NCBI RefSeq assembly: GCF_014648995.1
Contig: NZ_BMSE01000021.1
Coordinates: 62,001-126,000, forward strand
Direction: 5' to 3'
DNA length: 64,000 nt
From: Streptomyces massasporeus
Lineage (GTDB): Bacteria; Actinomycetota; Actinomycetes; Streptomycetales; Streptomycetaceae
The number at the start of each line of letters is the position of its first letter. Position 1 is the first letter of the stretch. Of this stretch, positions 44,480 to 53,261 are shown in pieces. A program made the translations under genes and the position numbers. The notes under the pieces are model-generated. The model was given only the letters and a program-made list of their open reading frames with translations. It did not search any database and was not told where the DNA came from.

Positions 44480-44499
44480 TGTGCACAGCCTGTGGACAA
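44480..44499. promoter_or_regulatory. Pair of DnaA-box-like sequences
   Basis: TGTGGACAA at 44491-44499 is the exact complement of the consensus DnaA box TTGTCCACA. TGTGCACAG at 44480-44488 is a one-turn-away variant. They lie in the 181-base gap between the aldolase-like gene and the DUF2520-panC operon. Confidence 0.5.
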
Positions 44500-44585
44500 C
44501 CGAACGCCCCTCGAACCGATCGCGTTAACATGACGAGAAATCGTCCGGTACCCGGAGCGGACTGGAACGGGAAGGCCGCCGTCGA

Positions 44586-45515
44586 GTGAACACAACCCCA
44601 CAGCCAGACCCCAAGGACCGCCCCGCGCGGCTCACCGTCGGCGTCGTCGGCGCCGGCCGCGTGGGCCCCGCGCTGGCGGCGTCCCTGCAGCTCGCCGGGC
44701 ACCGCCCGGTCGCCGTCTCCGCGGTCTCGGAGGCCTCCCGGCGCCGCGCCGGGCAACTGCTGCCCGACGTGCCGGTGATGCCGCCCGCCGAGGTGCTCCA
44801 GCGGTCCGACCTGGTGCTGCTGACGGTTCCCGACGACGCCCTGCCCGACCTGGTCACCGGCCTCGCCGACACCGGATCCGTGCGGCCCGGGCAGCTCCTC
44901 GTCCACACCTCCGGGCGGTACGGCACCCGGGTCCTCGACCCCGCCCTGCGCGCGGGCGCCCTGCCGCTCGCCCTCCACCCCGCGATGACCTTCACGGGCA
45001 CGCCCGTGGACGTCCAGCGGCTGGCCGGCTGCTCCTTCGGCGTCACCGCCCCCGAGGAGCTGCGCCTCGCCGCCGAGGCCCTCGTCATCGAGATGGGCGG
45101 CGAGCCGGAGTGGATCGCCGAGGAGAACCGGCCGCTCTACCACGCGGCGCTCGCCCTCGGGGCCAACCACCTGGTCACGCTGGTCGCCCAGTCCATGGAG
45201 CTGCTGAGCGCGGCCGGGGTCGCCGCCCCCGACCGGATGCTCGGCCCGCTGCTCGGCGCGGCCCTGGACAACGCCCTGCGCTCCGGCGACGCGGCCCTCA
45301 CCGGCCCGGTCGCGCGCGGCGACGCGGGCACGGTCGCCGCGCACGTGACGGAGCTGCGCCGGCACGCCCCGCAGACCGTCGCCGGCTACCTGGCGATGGC
45401 CCGCGCGACCGCCGACCGGGCCCTCGCCCACGGCCTGCTGAAGCCGGAACTCGCCGAGGACCTCCTCGGGGTACTCGCCCACGGGACCGACGGCACCGAA
45501 GGGGACGCCCGATGA
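44586..45515 (+). CDS. Rossmann-fold DUF2520 protein
   Basis: A 309-residue protein with an N-terminal NAD(P)-binding motif (VGVVGAGRVGPALAASLQLAG, key GxGxxG) and a helical DUF2520 C-terminal domain (ENRPLYHAALALGANHLVTL, as NRPLYHAALALGANHL). Such genes stand in front of panC in many actinobacteria. A ketopantoate reductase-like role in pantothenate synthesis is plausible from position only. GTG 44586 is the start; its stop overlaps panC (ATGA). Confidence 0.88.
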   Translation: MNTTPQPDPKDRPARLTVGVVGAGRVGPALAASLQLAGHRPVAVSAVSEASRRRAGQLLPDVPVMPPAEVLQRSDLVLLTVPDDALPDLVTGLADTGSVRPGQLLVHTSGRYGTRVLDPALRAGALPLALHPAMTFTGTPVDVQRLAGCSFGVTAPEELRLAAEALVIEMGGEPEWIAEENRPLYHAALALGANHLVTLVAQSMELLSAAGVAAPDRMLGPLLGAALDNALRSGDAALTGPVARGDAGTVAAHVTELRRHAPQTVAGYLAMARATADRALAHGLLKPELAEDLLGVLAHGTDGTEGDAR

Positions 45516-46513
45516 CCACCACCCTGCTGCGCACCGCCGGCGAACTGCACGCACGCACGCGTACGGGCCGGCGCGCCGTGGTGATGACCATGGGGGCGCT
45601 GCACGAGGGCCACGCCACGCTGATCCGCACCGCGCGCGGCATCGCCGGGCCGGACGGCGAGGTCGTCGTCACCGTCTTCGTCAACCCGCTCCAGTTCGGC
45701 CAGGGCGAGGACCTCGACCGCTACCCGCGCACCCTGGACGCTGACCTCGCCCTCGCGGAACAGTCGGGCGCGGACGTCGTGTTCGCCCCCGCCGTGGACG
45801 AGGTCTACCCGGGCGGCGAGCCCCAGGTCCGCATCACCGCGGGCCCCATGGGCGAGCGCCTGGAGGGCTCCTCCCGCCCCGGCCACTTCGACGGCATGCT
45901 CACGGTCGTCGCCAAGCTGCTGCACCTGACGCGCCCCGACGTCGCCCTGTACGGCCAGAAGGACGCCCAGCAGCTCGCGCTGATCCGCCGCATGGTGCGG
46001 GACCTGAACTTCGGCGTGGAGATCGTCGGCGTGCCCACCGTCCGCGAGGAGGACGGCCTGGCCCTGTCCAGCCGCAACCGCTACCTGTCGGCCACCGAGC
46101 GGCGCACCGCCCTCGCCCTGTCCGGGGCCCTGTTCGCGGGCCAGGACCGGCACGCCGCGCAGGAGGCACTGCGTGCCCGGGCCCGCGAAGTGCCCGCCAC
46201 GCGCGCGCGTGCCGAGGCGCTCAGCGCCATAGGGGAGTCCCGCGCGGCGGCCGACGCGCACGCCGTGGCGACGGCCGTCCCGGGCGGTCCGGCGGCCGTC
46301 CGCGCGGCCGCCCGTCAGGTCCTCGACGAGGCCGCCCGCCTCGAACCGCCGCTCGCGCTGGACTACCTCGCCCTGGTCGACCCGTCCGACTTCACCGAGA
46401 TCGGGGACGACTTCACCGGCGACGCGGTCCTCGCCGTCGCCGCCCGGGTCGGGGCGACCCGGCTGATCGACAACGTCCCCCTCACCTTCACCAGCTTCGG
46501 AGCCGCCTCGTGA
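45512..46513 (+). CDS. panC: Pantothenate synthetase
   Basis: A 333-residue enzyme joining pantoate and beta-alanine with ATP. Signatures: VMTMGALHEGHATLIRTA, VFVNPLQFGQGEDLDRYPRT (as NPLQFG and EDLDRYPR), YGQKDAQQLALIRRMV, and REEDGLALSSRNRYLS. ATG 45512 overlaps the DUF2520 gene stop. Its own stop overlaps nadB (GTGA). The chain is about 40 residues longer than the E. coli enzyme, by a loop rich in Ala after residue 210. Confidence 0.96.
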   Translation: MTTTLLRTAGELHARTRTGRRAVVMTMGALHEGHATLIRTARGIAGPDGEVVVTVFVNPLQFGQGEDLDRYPRTLDADLALAEQSGADVVFAPAVDEVYPGGEPQVRITAGPMGERLEGSSRPGHFDGMLTVVAKLLHLTRPDVALYGQKDAQQLALIRRMVRDLNFGVEIVGVPTVREEDGLALSSRNRYLSATERRTALALSGALFAGQDRHAAQEALRARAREVPATRARAEALSAIGESRAAADAHAVATAVPGGPAAVRAAARQVLDEAARLEPPLALDYLALVDPSDFTEIGDDFTGDAVLAVAARVGATRLIDNVPLTFTSFGAAS

Positions 46514-48219
46514 CCACCACAGGCATACGACTGCACGCCCCCGCCGCCGGGTGGTCCATCGCCGCGGACGTGGTCGTCGTCGGCTCCGGCGTCGCCGGGC
46601 TGACCGCCGCCCTGCGCTGCGAGGCCGCGGGCCTGCGGACGGTCGTCGTCACCAAGGCCCGGCTCGACGACGGCTCCACCCGCTGGGCCCAGGGCGGCAT
46701 CGCCGCGGCCCTCGGCGAGGGCGACACCCCCGAGCAGCACCTCGACGACACCCTGGTCGCGGGCGCCGGACTGTGCGACGAGGACGCGGTCCGCCTCCTG
46801 GTCACCGAGGGCCCCGACGCCGTACGCCGCCTCATCGAGACCGGAGCCCGGTTCGACGAGTCCTCCGAGGGCGACCTCGAACTGACCCGGGAGGGCGGCC
46901 ACCACCGGCGCCGCATCGCCCACGCCGGCGGTGACGCCACCGGCGCCGAGATCTCCCGCGCCCTGGTCGAGGCCGTCCGAGCGCGGGGCGTGCGCACCGT
47001 CGAGAACGCGCTCGTCCTGGACCTCCTCACGGACGCCGAGGGCCGCACCGCCGGGGTGACCCTGCACGTCATGGGGGAGGGCCAGCACGACGGCGTGGGT
47101 GCCGTCCACGCCCCCGCGGTGGTCCTCGCGACCGGCGGCATGGGCCAGGTCTTCTCCGCCACCACCAACCCGTCGGTGTCGACGGGCGACGGCGTGGCAC
47201 TCGCGCTCCGGGCGGGCGCGGAGGTCAGCGACCTGGAGTTCGTCCAGTTCCACCCGACCGTGCTGTTCCTGGGCCGGGACGCGGAGGGCCAGCAGCCCCT
47301 GGTCTCCGAGGCCGTGCGCGGCGAGGGCGCCCACCTGATCGACGCCGCCGGTGTCCGCTTCATGGTCGGACAGCACGAACTCGCCGAACTCGCCCCCCGC
47401 GACATCGTCGCCAAGGGCATCCTGCGCCGCATGCTGGAGCAGGACGCCGAGCACGTGTACCTCGACGGCCGGCACTTCGGCGCGGAGATGTGGGAGCACC
47501 GCTTCCCGACGATCCTGGCCGCCTGCCGCGCCCACGGCATCGACCCCGTCACCGACCCCATCCCGGTCGCCCCGGCCGCCCACTACGCCTCTGGCGGCGT
47601 CCGCACGGACTCCCACGGCCGTACGACCGTCCCCGGCCTCTACGCGTGCGGCGAGGTCGCCTGCACCGGGGTGCACGGAGCCAACCGGCTGGCGTCCAAC
47701 TCCCTGCTCGAAGGCCTCGTCTACGCCGAGCGCATCGCGGACGACATCGTGGCGAACGGCCTGCCCGCGCGCGTGCCCCAGCCGGTCCCGCACCCCGAGA
47801 TCCCCGAGCACCCGCTGCAGACCCCCGAGGCCCGCTTCGCGATCCAGCGGATCATGACGGGCGGGGCGGGCGTCCTGCGCTCGGCCGGGTCCCTCAGCAA
47901 GGCCGCCGACCAGCTCCAGCGCCTGCACACCGACGCCCGGGAGGCCCTCGCCGAGCACGGCAAGACGGCCGAGGCCGGAGTCGACACCTGGGAGGCCACC
48001 AACCTCCTGTGCGTGGCCCGCGTCCTGGTCGCCGCCGCCCTGCTGCGCGAGGAGACCCGGGGCTGCCACTGGCGCGAGGACCGCCCCGAGCGCGACGACG
48101 CGGCCTGGCGCCGCCACATCGTCGTGACCCTGAACCCGGACCGCACGCTGGCCGTGCAGACCACGGACACCACACACTTCCCTACGACCCTCCCGCCCCA
48201 GGCCCCCCAGGAGCAGTGA
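46510..48219 (+). CDS. nadB: L-aspartate oxidase
   Basis: A 569-residue FAD enzyme oxidising aspartate to iminoaspartate for NAD synthesis. FAD site: VVVVGSGVAGLTAALRCEAAG (as VVGSGVAGLTAAL). Others: STRWAQGGIAAALGEGD, RIAHAGGDATGAEI, HYASGGVRTDSHGRT, CTGVHGANRLASNSLLEGL. Coupled on both sides (GTGA with panC and nadC). Quinolinate synthase nadA, which uses the product, is not in this window. Confidence 0.95.
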   Translation: MTTTGIRLHAPAAGWSIAADVVVVGSGVAGLTAALRCEAAGLRTVVVTKARLDDGSTRWAQGGIAAALGEGDTPEQHLDDTLVAGAGLCDEDAVRLLVTEGPDAVRRLIETGARFDESSEGDLELTREGGHHRRRIAHAGGDATGAEISRALVEAVRARGVRTVENALVLDLLTDAEGRTAGVTLHVMGEGQHDGVGAVHAPAVVLATGGMGQVFSATTNPSVSTGDGVALALRAGAEVSDLEFVQFHPTVLFLGRDAEGQQPLVSEAVRGEGAHLIDAAGVRFMVGQHELAELAPRDIVAKGILRRMLEQDAEHVYLDGRHFGAEMWEHRFPTILAACRAHGIDPVTDPIPVAPAAHYASGGVRTDSHGRTTVPGLYACGEVACTGVHGANRLASNSLLEGLVYAERIADDIVANGLPARVPQPVPHPEIPEHPLQTPEARFAIQRIMTGGAGVLRSAGSLSKAADQLQRLHTDAREALAEHGKTAEAGVDTWEATNLLCVARVLVAAALLREETRGCHWREDRPERDDAAWRRHIVVTLNPDRTLAVQTTDTTHFPTTLPPQAPQEQ

Positions 48220-49199
48220 CCGACGTGAGCACCCCCGACCTTCCCCTCGTCTCCTCCGGAGGCTGCGGAGACGGCTGCGCCTGCGGCGCGGACGACGAGG
48301 CGTACCTGGAGTGCGGCCTGGACCCCGCACTCGCCCAGCTCCTGGCCGACGCCGGCCTCGACCCCGTCGAGGTCGAGGACATCGCCAACGTGGCCCTCCA
48401 GGAGGACCTGGCCCACGGCGTCGACGTGACGACGGTGGCGACCATCCCCGAGGACGCGGTGGCCACGGCCGACTTCACCGCACGCGAGGCGGGCACCGTG
48501 GCCGGTCTGCGCGTCGCCGAGGCGGTCATCTCGGTCGTCTGCGAGGAGGAGCTCGAGATCGAGCGCCACGCGGAGGACGGCGACCGCGTCGAAGCGGGCC
48601 AGAAGCTCCTCTCCGTCACCACCCGCACCCGCGACCTCCTCACGGCCGAGCGCAGCGCGCTGAACATCCTGTGCCGACTGTCGGGCGTCGCGACAGCCAC
48701 GCGCGCGTGGGCGGACGCGCTCGACGGGACCAAGGCGAAGGTCCGCGACACCCGCAAGACGACCCCCGGCCTGCGCAGCCTCGAGAAGTACGCGGTCCGC
48801 TGCGGCGGCGGCGTGAACCACCGCATGTCCCTCTCGGACGCGGCCCTGGTCAAGGACAACCACGTGGTCGCCGCGGGCGGCGTCGCCCAGGCCTTCCGGG
48901 CGGTCCGGGAACGCTTCCCCGACGTCCCCATCGAGGTCGAGGTCGACACCCTGCACCAGCTCCGCGAGGTCCTGGACGCCGGTGCCGACCTGATCCTGCT
49001 GGACAACTTCACGCCGGGTGAGTGCGCGGAGGCGGTCGCGATCGTCCAGGGCCGTGCCGCCCTGGAGGCCTCGGGCCGCCTCACCCTCGGCAACGCCAAG
49101 GCCTACGCGGACACCGGCGTCGACTACCTCGCCGTCGGAGCCCTCACCCACTCCTCGCCGATCCTGGACATCGGCCTGGACCTGCGGCCGGCGGAGTAG
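48216..49199 (+). CDS. nadC: Nicotinate-nucleotide pyrophosphorylase (QPRTase)
   Basis: A 327-residue enzyme turning quinolinate and PRPP into nicotinate mononucleotide. Motifs: VALQEDLAHGVDVTT, ERSALNILCRLSGVAT, VRDTRKTTPGLRSLEKYAVRCGG (as DTRKTTPGLR and EKYAVRCGGG), NHRMSLSDAALVKDNH. The N-terminal extension has four cysteines (17, 21, 23, 33 in GGCGDGCACG and LECG), which is unusual outside actinobacteria. Start GTG 48216 overlaps the nadB stop; GTG 48225 is an alternative. Confidence 0.95.
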   Translation: MTDVSTPDLPLVSSGGCGDGCACGADDEAYLECGLDPALAQLLADAGLDPVEVEDIANVALQEDLAHGVDVTTVATIPEDAVATADFTAREAGTVAGLRVAEAVISVVCEEELEIERHAEDGDRVEAGQKLLSVTTRTRDLLTAERSALNILCRLSGVATATRAWADALDGTKAKVRDTRKTTPGLRSLEKYAVRCGGGVNHRMSLSDAALVKDNHVVAAGGVAQAFRAVRERFPDVPIEVEVDTLHQLREVLDAGADLILLDNFTPGECAEAVAIVQGRAALEASGRLTLGNAKAYADTGVDYLAVGALTHSSPILDIGLDLRPAE

Positions 49200-49214
49200 G
49201 GGCGGGTACGGGTC

Positions 49215-50012
49215 ATGCTGCTGACGATCGACGTAGGAAACACCCACACCGTCCTCGGCCTGTTCGACGGCGACGAGATCGTCGAACACTGGCGCATCTC
49301 CACGGACGCGCGCCGCACCGCGGACGAACTGGCGGTCCTCCTCCAGGGCCTGATGGGCATGCACCCGCTCCTCGGCGACGAGCTGGGCGACGGCATCGAC
49401 GGCATCGCCATCTGCGCCACCGTCCCCTCGGTCCTGCACGAGCTCCGCGAGGTGACGCGCCGCTACTACGGCGACGTGCCCGCGATCCTCGTCGAACCGG
49501 GCGTCAAGACGGGCGTGCCGATCCTCATGGACAACCCCAAGGAGGTCGGCGCCGACCGCATCATCAACGCGGTCGCGGCGGTCGAGCTCTACGGCGGCCC
49601 CGCCATCGTCGTCGACTTCGGCACGGCGACGACCTTCGACGCGGTCAGCGCGCGAGGGGAGTACGTCGGCGGGGTCATCTCACCCGGCATCGAGATCTCC
49701 GTGGAGGCCCTGGGCGTCCGCGGCGCCCAGCTCCGCAAGATCGAGGTGGCCCGGCCCCGCAGCGTCATCGGCAAGAACACGGTCGAGGCGATGCAGTCGG
49801 GTGTCATCTACGGTTTCGCCGGCCAGGTCGACGGAGTGGTCAACCGCATGGCCCGCGAGCTGTCGGAGGACCCGGACGACGTCACCGTCATCGCCACGGG
49901 CGGTCTCGCACCGATGGTCCTGGGCGAGTCGTCGGTGATCGACGAACACGAGCCGTGGCTGACGCTGATCGGCCTGCGGCTGGTCTACGAGCGGAACGTG
50001 TCGCGCATGTGA
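49215..50012 (+). CDS. coaX: Type III pantothenate kinase
   Basis: A 265-residue ASKHA-fold kinase starting CoA synthesis from pantothenate. Motifs: MLLTIDVGNTHTVLGLFDGD, the catalytic and pantothenate region DNPKEVGADRIINAVAA, VVDFGTATTFDAV, GGVISPGIEIS. It follows nadC by 15 bases and completes the CoA/NAD operon with panC. Confidence 0.96.
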   Translation: MLLTIDVGNTHTVLGLFDGDEIVEHWRISTDARRTADELAVLLQGLMGMHPLLGDELGDGIDGIAICATVPSVLHELREVTRRYYGDVPAILVEPGVKTGVPILMDNPKEVGADRIINAVAAVELYGGPAIVVDFGTATTFDAVSARGEYVGGVISPGIEISVEALGVRGAQLRKIEVARPRSVIGKNTVEAMQSGVIYGFAGQVDGVVNRMARELSEDPDDVTVIATGGLAPMVLGESSVIDEHEPWLTLIGLRLVYERNVSRM

Positions 50013-50059
50013 GCGGCTGAGGAGGGGGTGGGGGCGCAACCCGACAAAGCGGACTGCAC

Positions 50060-50545
50060 CCCCACCCCGGGCCGCGACCGCCCCGGCATCCCGGTCGCGC
50101 CGCACGGCGTCCCTGGCCGCGCTGCCTCTGGCGTCCCCGGCCATGCCGCTCCTGATGTCCCCCGGCCGCGCCGTTTCGGCGCCCTCCGGCCGCGCGGCTG
50201 TCCGGCTTTCGGCCGCGCCGCGCCCGGTGTCTTCCGGGGGCGCTGACTCTGGCTGACCTGGCCGCGCTTCCGGCGCCCCCGGCCACGCTCTTCCGGCGCC
50301 CCCGGCCACGCTCTTCCGGCGTTTCCTGGCCGCGCCATCTCTGGCGTCCGTCGGCCACACCACTCCCGGCATCCCCAGCCACCCCGCTTCCGGCGCCTCG
50401 GTCACACCACCCCCCCGGCGTCCGTCGGCCGCGCCGCCCCCGGCATCCCCAGCCACGCCACCCCCGGCCACACCACCCCTTGCATCCCCCAGCCGCACCA
50501 CCCCTTGCATCCCCCAGCCGCACCACCCCTGGCTTCCCCCGCCCC
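50060..50545. repeat. Degenerate 25-bp repeat field after coaX
   Basis: The 605-base gap between coaX and the next gene is filled by degenerate copies of a unit near GGCCRCRCCRCYYCYGGC plus RTCCCC. The best-preserved part has a 25-base unit starting CACCACCCCTTGCATCCCCC at 50471, 50496 and (shortened) 50521. A 23-base unit with GGCCACGCTCTTCCGGCG is duplicated near 50271-50320. Long open frames across it are low-complexity and I reject them as genes. Confidence 0.75.
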
Positions 50546-50617
50546 CACCCGAGTGTTCCCCCGCGCCACACCCATCCCCTATGCGCAATTTGTCTGATTA
50601 GCGCGTATCGTCGCCGC

Positions 50618-51280
50618 ATGCCCACGCCATACGGATCCCGCGGCGGCATGGCGTTCGGTGTGGAGGAGCTGCGTGTGCTCCGCCGCGCTCTCGCCCTCGC
50701 CCTCGACCCCGCACCCGCCTCGGCCGACGACGTCCAGGACTGTCTCCGTCTCGCAGAGTCACTCGACGAGGCACTGCGGGAGGGGGCCAGGCTGCGCGCC
50801 TTCCTCGTGGCCGACCTGGGCCGGTATCGCGCCGCCCTCCCCGGAACCGCCGCCGGCTACCTCGCGCTCCTGGACGAGGCGCTGGGCGCCGGCTACCGCC
50901 CCCTGCCCGACGACCTCGCCGCCCTCCGCGCCCTGCGCGGCAACCCCGCCGCGGCGGCCCTGCTGGATCGCTGCGCGGTCACTCCCCTCACCCCCGCCGC
51001 TCTCCCCGTGGCCGACGTTCCCGGCTCCCGCACCCGCCTCCTGGCCATCCCCGGAGGCCGCTGCGCCCCGTCGGCCGCATCCGCCGGGGACGGCGCGGAG
51101 AAGCAGCCCGAGAAGAAGCCCGCCCGCAAGCCACCGGCCCCTGCCCCCAAGCCCGCCCCGGCGCCCGGCCCGGACACGCCGAAGCCCTCCCGCCCGATCC
51201 CCACCCCGGGCGAGGTCTTCCCGCGCCGCAAGCCGGCCCCGCCACCCCCCGCGAACCCCCAGCAGCTCGCCGCCGGCTGA
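50618..51280 (+). CDS. Hypothetical protein with Pro/Lys-rich tail
   Basis: A 220-residue protein. The N-terminal 140 residues form a helical domain (FGVEELRVLRRALALALDP, DVQDCLRLAESLDEALREGARL as DCLRLAESLDEAL, YRAALPGTAAGYLALLDEAL). The last 60 residues are Pro/Lys/Ala-rich and look disordered. TATCGT lies six bases before ATG 50618 and no Shine-Dalgarno is present, a leaderless pattern. I do not recognise the family; it is conserved-looking in composition and codon use. Confidence 0.75.
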   Translation: MPTPYGSRGGMAFGVEELRVLRRALALALDPAPASADDVQDCLRLAESLDEALREGARLRAFLVADLGRYRAALPGTAAGYLALLDEALGAGYRPLPDDLAALRALRGNPAAAALLDRCAVTPLTPAALPVADVPGSRTRLLAIPGGRCAPSAASAGDGAEKQPEKKPARKPPAPAPKPAPAPGPDTPKPSRPIPTPGEVFPRRKPAPPPPANPQQLAAG

Positions 51281-51298
51281 CGTGGCTACCCTGGATCC

Positions 51299-51487
51299 AT
51301 GGACTACGTCTCCGCGCTCCTGCCCCCGGCCGTCATGGCCGTCTTCTTCGTCGGCGTGATCCGGGTGATCGTGAAGACACAGGGCGGCGCCAACAAGGCC
51401 AAGGAGGACGCGGCCGTGGACGCCGCCATCGCGCGCGTGGAGGGTGCCCGCCAGACCACGGCGACCTCCGCGAAGGCCGAGGCCTGA
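51299..51487 (+). CDS. Small single-pass membrane protein
   Basis: A 62-residue protein with one membrane helix (LLPPAVMAVFFVGVIRVIV, residues about 7-25), then a charged, Ala-rich tail that could form a short helix (NKAKEDAAVDAAIARVEGA). TACCCT lies six bases before the ATG and no Shine-Dalgarno is seen. A hairpin with T-run follows at 51502. Function unknown. Confidence 0.75.
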   Translation: MDYVSALLPPAVMAVFFVGVIRVIVKTQGGANKAKEDAAVDAAIARVEGARQTTATSAKAEA

Positions 51488-51501
51488 CCTCACCCCCTCC
51501 G

Positions 51502-51566
51502 AGGGCGTACGACTCGGCGGACCCGCACCCCGCGGCGCCCGCACTCACGAGCCGTACGCCCTTTTT
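51502..51566 (+). terminator. Terminator after the small membrane protein gene
   Basis: Arms AGGGCGTACGACTCG (51502-51516) and CGAGCCGTACGCCCT (51548-51562) pair with one mismatch across a 31-base loop and end in TTTTT. Confidence 0.65.
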
Positions 51567-51635
51567 GTTCCCGTTCGCCGGTCCCGCGCACGTCCGCCAC
51601 GCCATTACCGGGATCTCCCACTATTGTTCTGAGCT

Positions 51636-52109
51636 GTGCCTCGCCCATTGGGAGAACTCGAAGACGCGGTCATGTCGCGGGTGTGGAAGTGGAACCGCCC
51701 GGTGACCGTTCGAGAAGTCCTGGAAGATCTTCAGAAGGAGCGGTCCATCGCGTACACCACCGTGATGACCGTTTTGGACAATCTCCATCAGAAGGGCTGG
51801 GTGCGCCGCGAGGCGGAAGGCCGTGCCTATCGATATGAGGCGGTCTCCACCCGCGCCGCCTACGCAGCGGCCCTGATGAACGACGCCTGGTCGCAGAGCG
51901 ACAACCCCGCCGCCGCTCTCGTCGCCTTCTTCGGCATGATGAGCGAGGAACAGCGGCGGTCTCTCAGCGATGCCGTCCGCATCGTCCAGGGCCCGGAAAC
52001 CCAGGAACCGACCGAACCGTCGGAATCCGCAGAACCGGCCGAACGAGCGGAACCCGGGGAAGAGCCCGAGGAGAACCCCGCCTCCGCTCGGGACCGGGGC
52101 GGGCGATAG
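51636..52109 (+). CDS. BlaI/MecI/CopY-family repressor
   Basis: A 157-residue protein. The winged helix is at 1-75 (LGELEDAVMSRVWKWNRPVTVREVL as LGELEDAVMSRVWKW, SIAYTTVMTVLDNLHQKGWV, AYRYEAV). The dimerisation part follows (AALVAFFGMMSEEQRRSL), then an acidic Glu/Pro tail. BlaI repressors usually pair with a BlaR1/M56 sensor protease; none lies here. GTG 51636 has TATTGT eight bases upstream. It may regulate itself. Confidence 0.92.
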   Translation: MPRPLGELEDAVMSRVWKWNRPVTVREVLEDLQKERSIAYTTVMTVLDNLHQKGWVRREAEGRAYRYEAVSTRAAYAAALMNDAWSQSDNPAAALVAFFGMMSEEQRRSLSDAVRIVQGPETQEPTEPSESAEPAERAEPGEEPEENPASARDRGGR

Positions 52110-52118
52110 CGTCCCGTC

Positions 52119-52652
52119 ATGTCCGCGAAGAGCCCCGAAGCCACCGCAAAAGCCATCACCGTCCGACGGGCCCGCACCAGCGACGTCCCGGCCGTACGGG
52201 GCCTCCTTGACGCCTACGTCCGCGGCCGCATCCTGCTCGACAAAGCAACGGTGACGCTTTACGAGGACATCCAGGAGTTCTGGGTCGCGGAACGGGACGA
52301 CAACGCCGAGGTCGTCGGCTGCGGCGCGCTGCACGTGATGTGGGAAGACCTCGCGGAAGTCCGCACTCTCGCGGTGAAGCCGGGCTTGAAGGGCGCGGGG
52401 GTCGGACACCGTGTGCTGGAGAAGTTGCTGCAGACCGCCCGCTGGCTCGGCGTTCGCCGTGTTTTCTGTCTGACCTTCGAAGTCGACTTCTTCACCAAGC
52501 ACGGCTTCGTGGAGATCGGGGAGACGCCCGTCGACACGGATGTCTACGCGGAGCTCCTGCGTTCCTATGACGAGGGTGTCGCGGAGTTCCTCGGACTCGA
52601 ACGAGTGAAACCGAACACCTTGGGCAACAGCCGGATGCTTCTGCATCTGTGA
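52119..52652 (+). CDS. GNAT acetyltransferase, N-acetylglutamate synthase type
   Basis: A 177-residue GNAT. The acetyl-CoA site is in VKPGLKGAGVGHRVLEKLL; other ArgA-like blocks are VRRARTSDVPAVRGLLDAYV (as RRARTSDVPAVRGLL), GCGALHVMWEDLAEVRTLAV and FFTKHGFVEIGETPV. Short stand-alone proteins of this type make N-acetylglutamate for arginine synthesis in actinobacteria. TAGCGT lies six bases before ATG 52119, leaderless-like. Substrate is inferred from the family. Confidence 0.88.
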   Translation: MSAKSPEATAKAITVRRARTSDVPAVRGLLDAYVRGRILLDKATVTLYEDIQEFWVAERDDNAEVVGCGALHVMWEDLAEVRTLAVKPGLKGAGVGHRVLEKLLQTARWLGVRRVFCLTFEVDFFTKHGFVEIGETPVDTDVYAELLRSYDEGVAEFLGLERVKPNTLGNSRMLLHL

Positions 52653-52830
52653 TCGCCGTGCGCCAGTAGACCGCTAGCGGGTCCGGCCGGTTCGTCAAGG
52701 CATATTCCGCGGCGCCCGCCCCTGCCCCGGTTCCCTATGTCCGAAACGCGCACGTTTCCGGACCGGGGCCGGGCTGCCGGACTCTGCCGGGGGTTTGTGT
52801 TTTTCCGGCAAAAGCGGTTTGCTTTCCGAC

Positions 52831-52852
52831 GTACTGCAGTACTGCATATAAC
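52831..52852 (+). promoter_or_regulatory. lsr2 upstream palindrome and -10-like box
   Basis: The perfect palindrome GTACTGCAGTAC (52831-52842) is followed by TGCATATAAC, whose TATAAC (52847-52852) may be the -10 box. This is the most AT-rich stretch of the 264-base gap. No -35 with good spacing was found. Confidence 0.45.
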
Positions 52853-52916
52853 AGGGGACGGCGATACGGCGGACGCCGGCACACCCGCCCTGAAGATATC
52901 GATGAAAGGAAATCCG

Positions 52917-53252
52917 GTGGCACAGAAGGTTCAGGTCCTTCTTGTCGACGACCTCGACGGTGGCGAGGCGGACGAGACCGTGACGTTCGCGCTGGACGGC
53001 AAGACGTACGAGATCGATCTCACCACTGCCAATGCGGACAAGCTCCGTGGCCTTCTCGAGCCTTACGTGAAGGGCGGTCGTCGTACCGGAGGCCGTGCTT
53101 CGGGCGGGCGCGGAAAGGCGCGCGCCGCTTCGAGCGGCAGCCAGGACACCGCGGCGATCCGCGCCTGGGCGAAGGAGAACGGTTACGAGGTCAACGACCG
53201 CGGCCGTGTTCCCGCGACCATCCGCGAGGCTTACGAGAAGGCCAACGGCTGA
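52917..53252 (+). CDS. lsr2: Lsr2, nucleoid-associated xenogeneic silencer
   Basis: A 111-residue Lsr2. The N-terminal oligomerisation domain (AQKVQVLLVDDLDGGEADETV as VQVLLVDDLDGGEADETV; VTFALDGKTYEIDL) is joined by a basic linker to the AT-hook-like DNA-binding domain (DTAAIRAWAKENGYEVNDRGR, with the core RGRVPATIREAYEKA). In Lsr2 the R-G-R triplet enters the minor groove of AT-rich DNA. GTG 52917 has AAAGGA seven bases upstream. Confidence 0.96.
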   Translation: MAQKVQVLLVDDLDGGEADETVTFALDGKTYEIDLTTANADKLRGLLEPYVKGGRRTGGRASGGRGKARAASSGSQDTAAIRAWAKENGYEVNDRGRVPATIREAYEKANG

Positions 53253-53261
53253 ACAGCGGCC

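Noticed and set aside
49680..50649. Minus-strand frames of 250-300 codons in the gap after coaX
   Set aside because: Gly/Arg/Trp-rich repetitive translation of the repeat field with no ribosome site.
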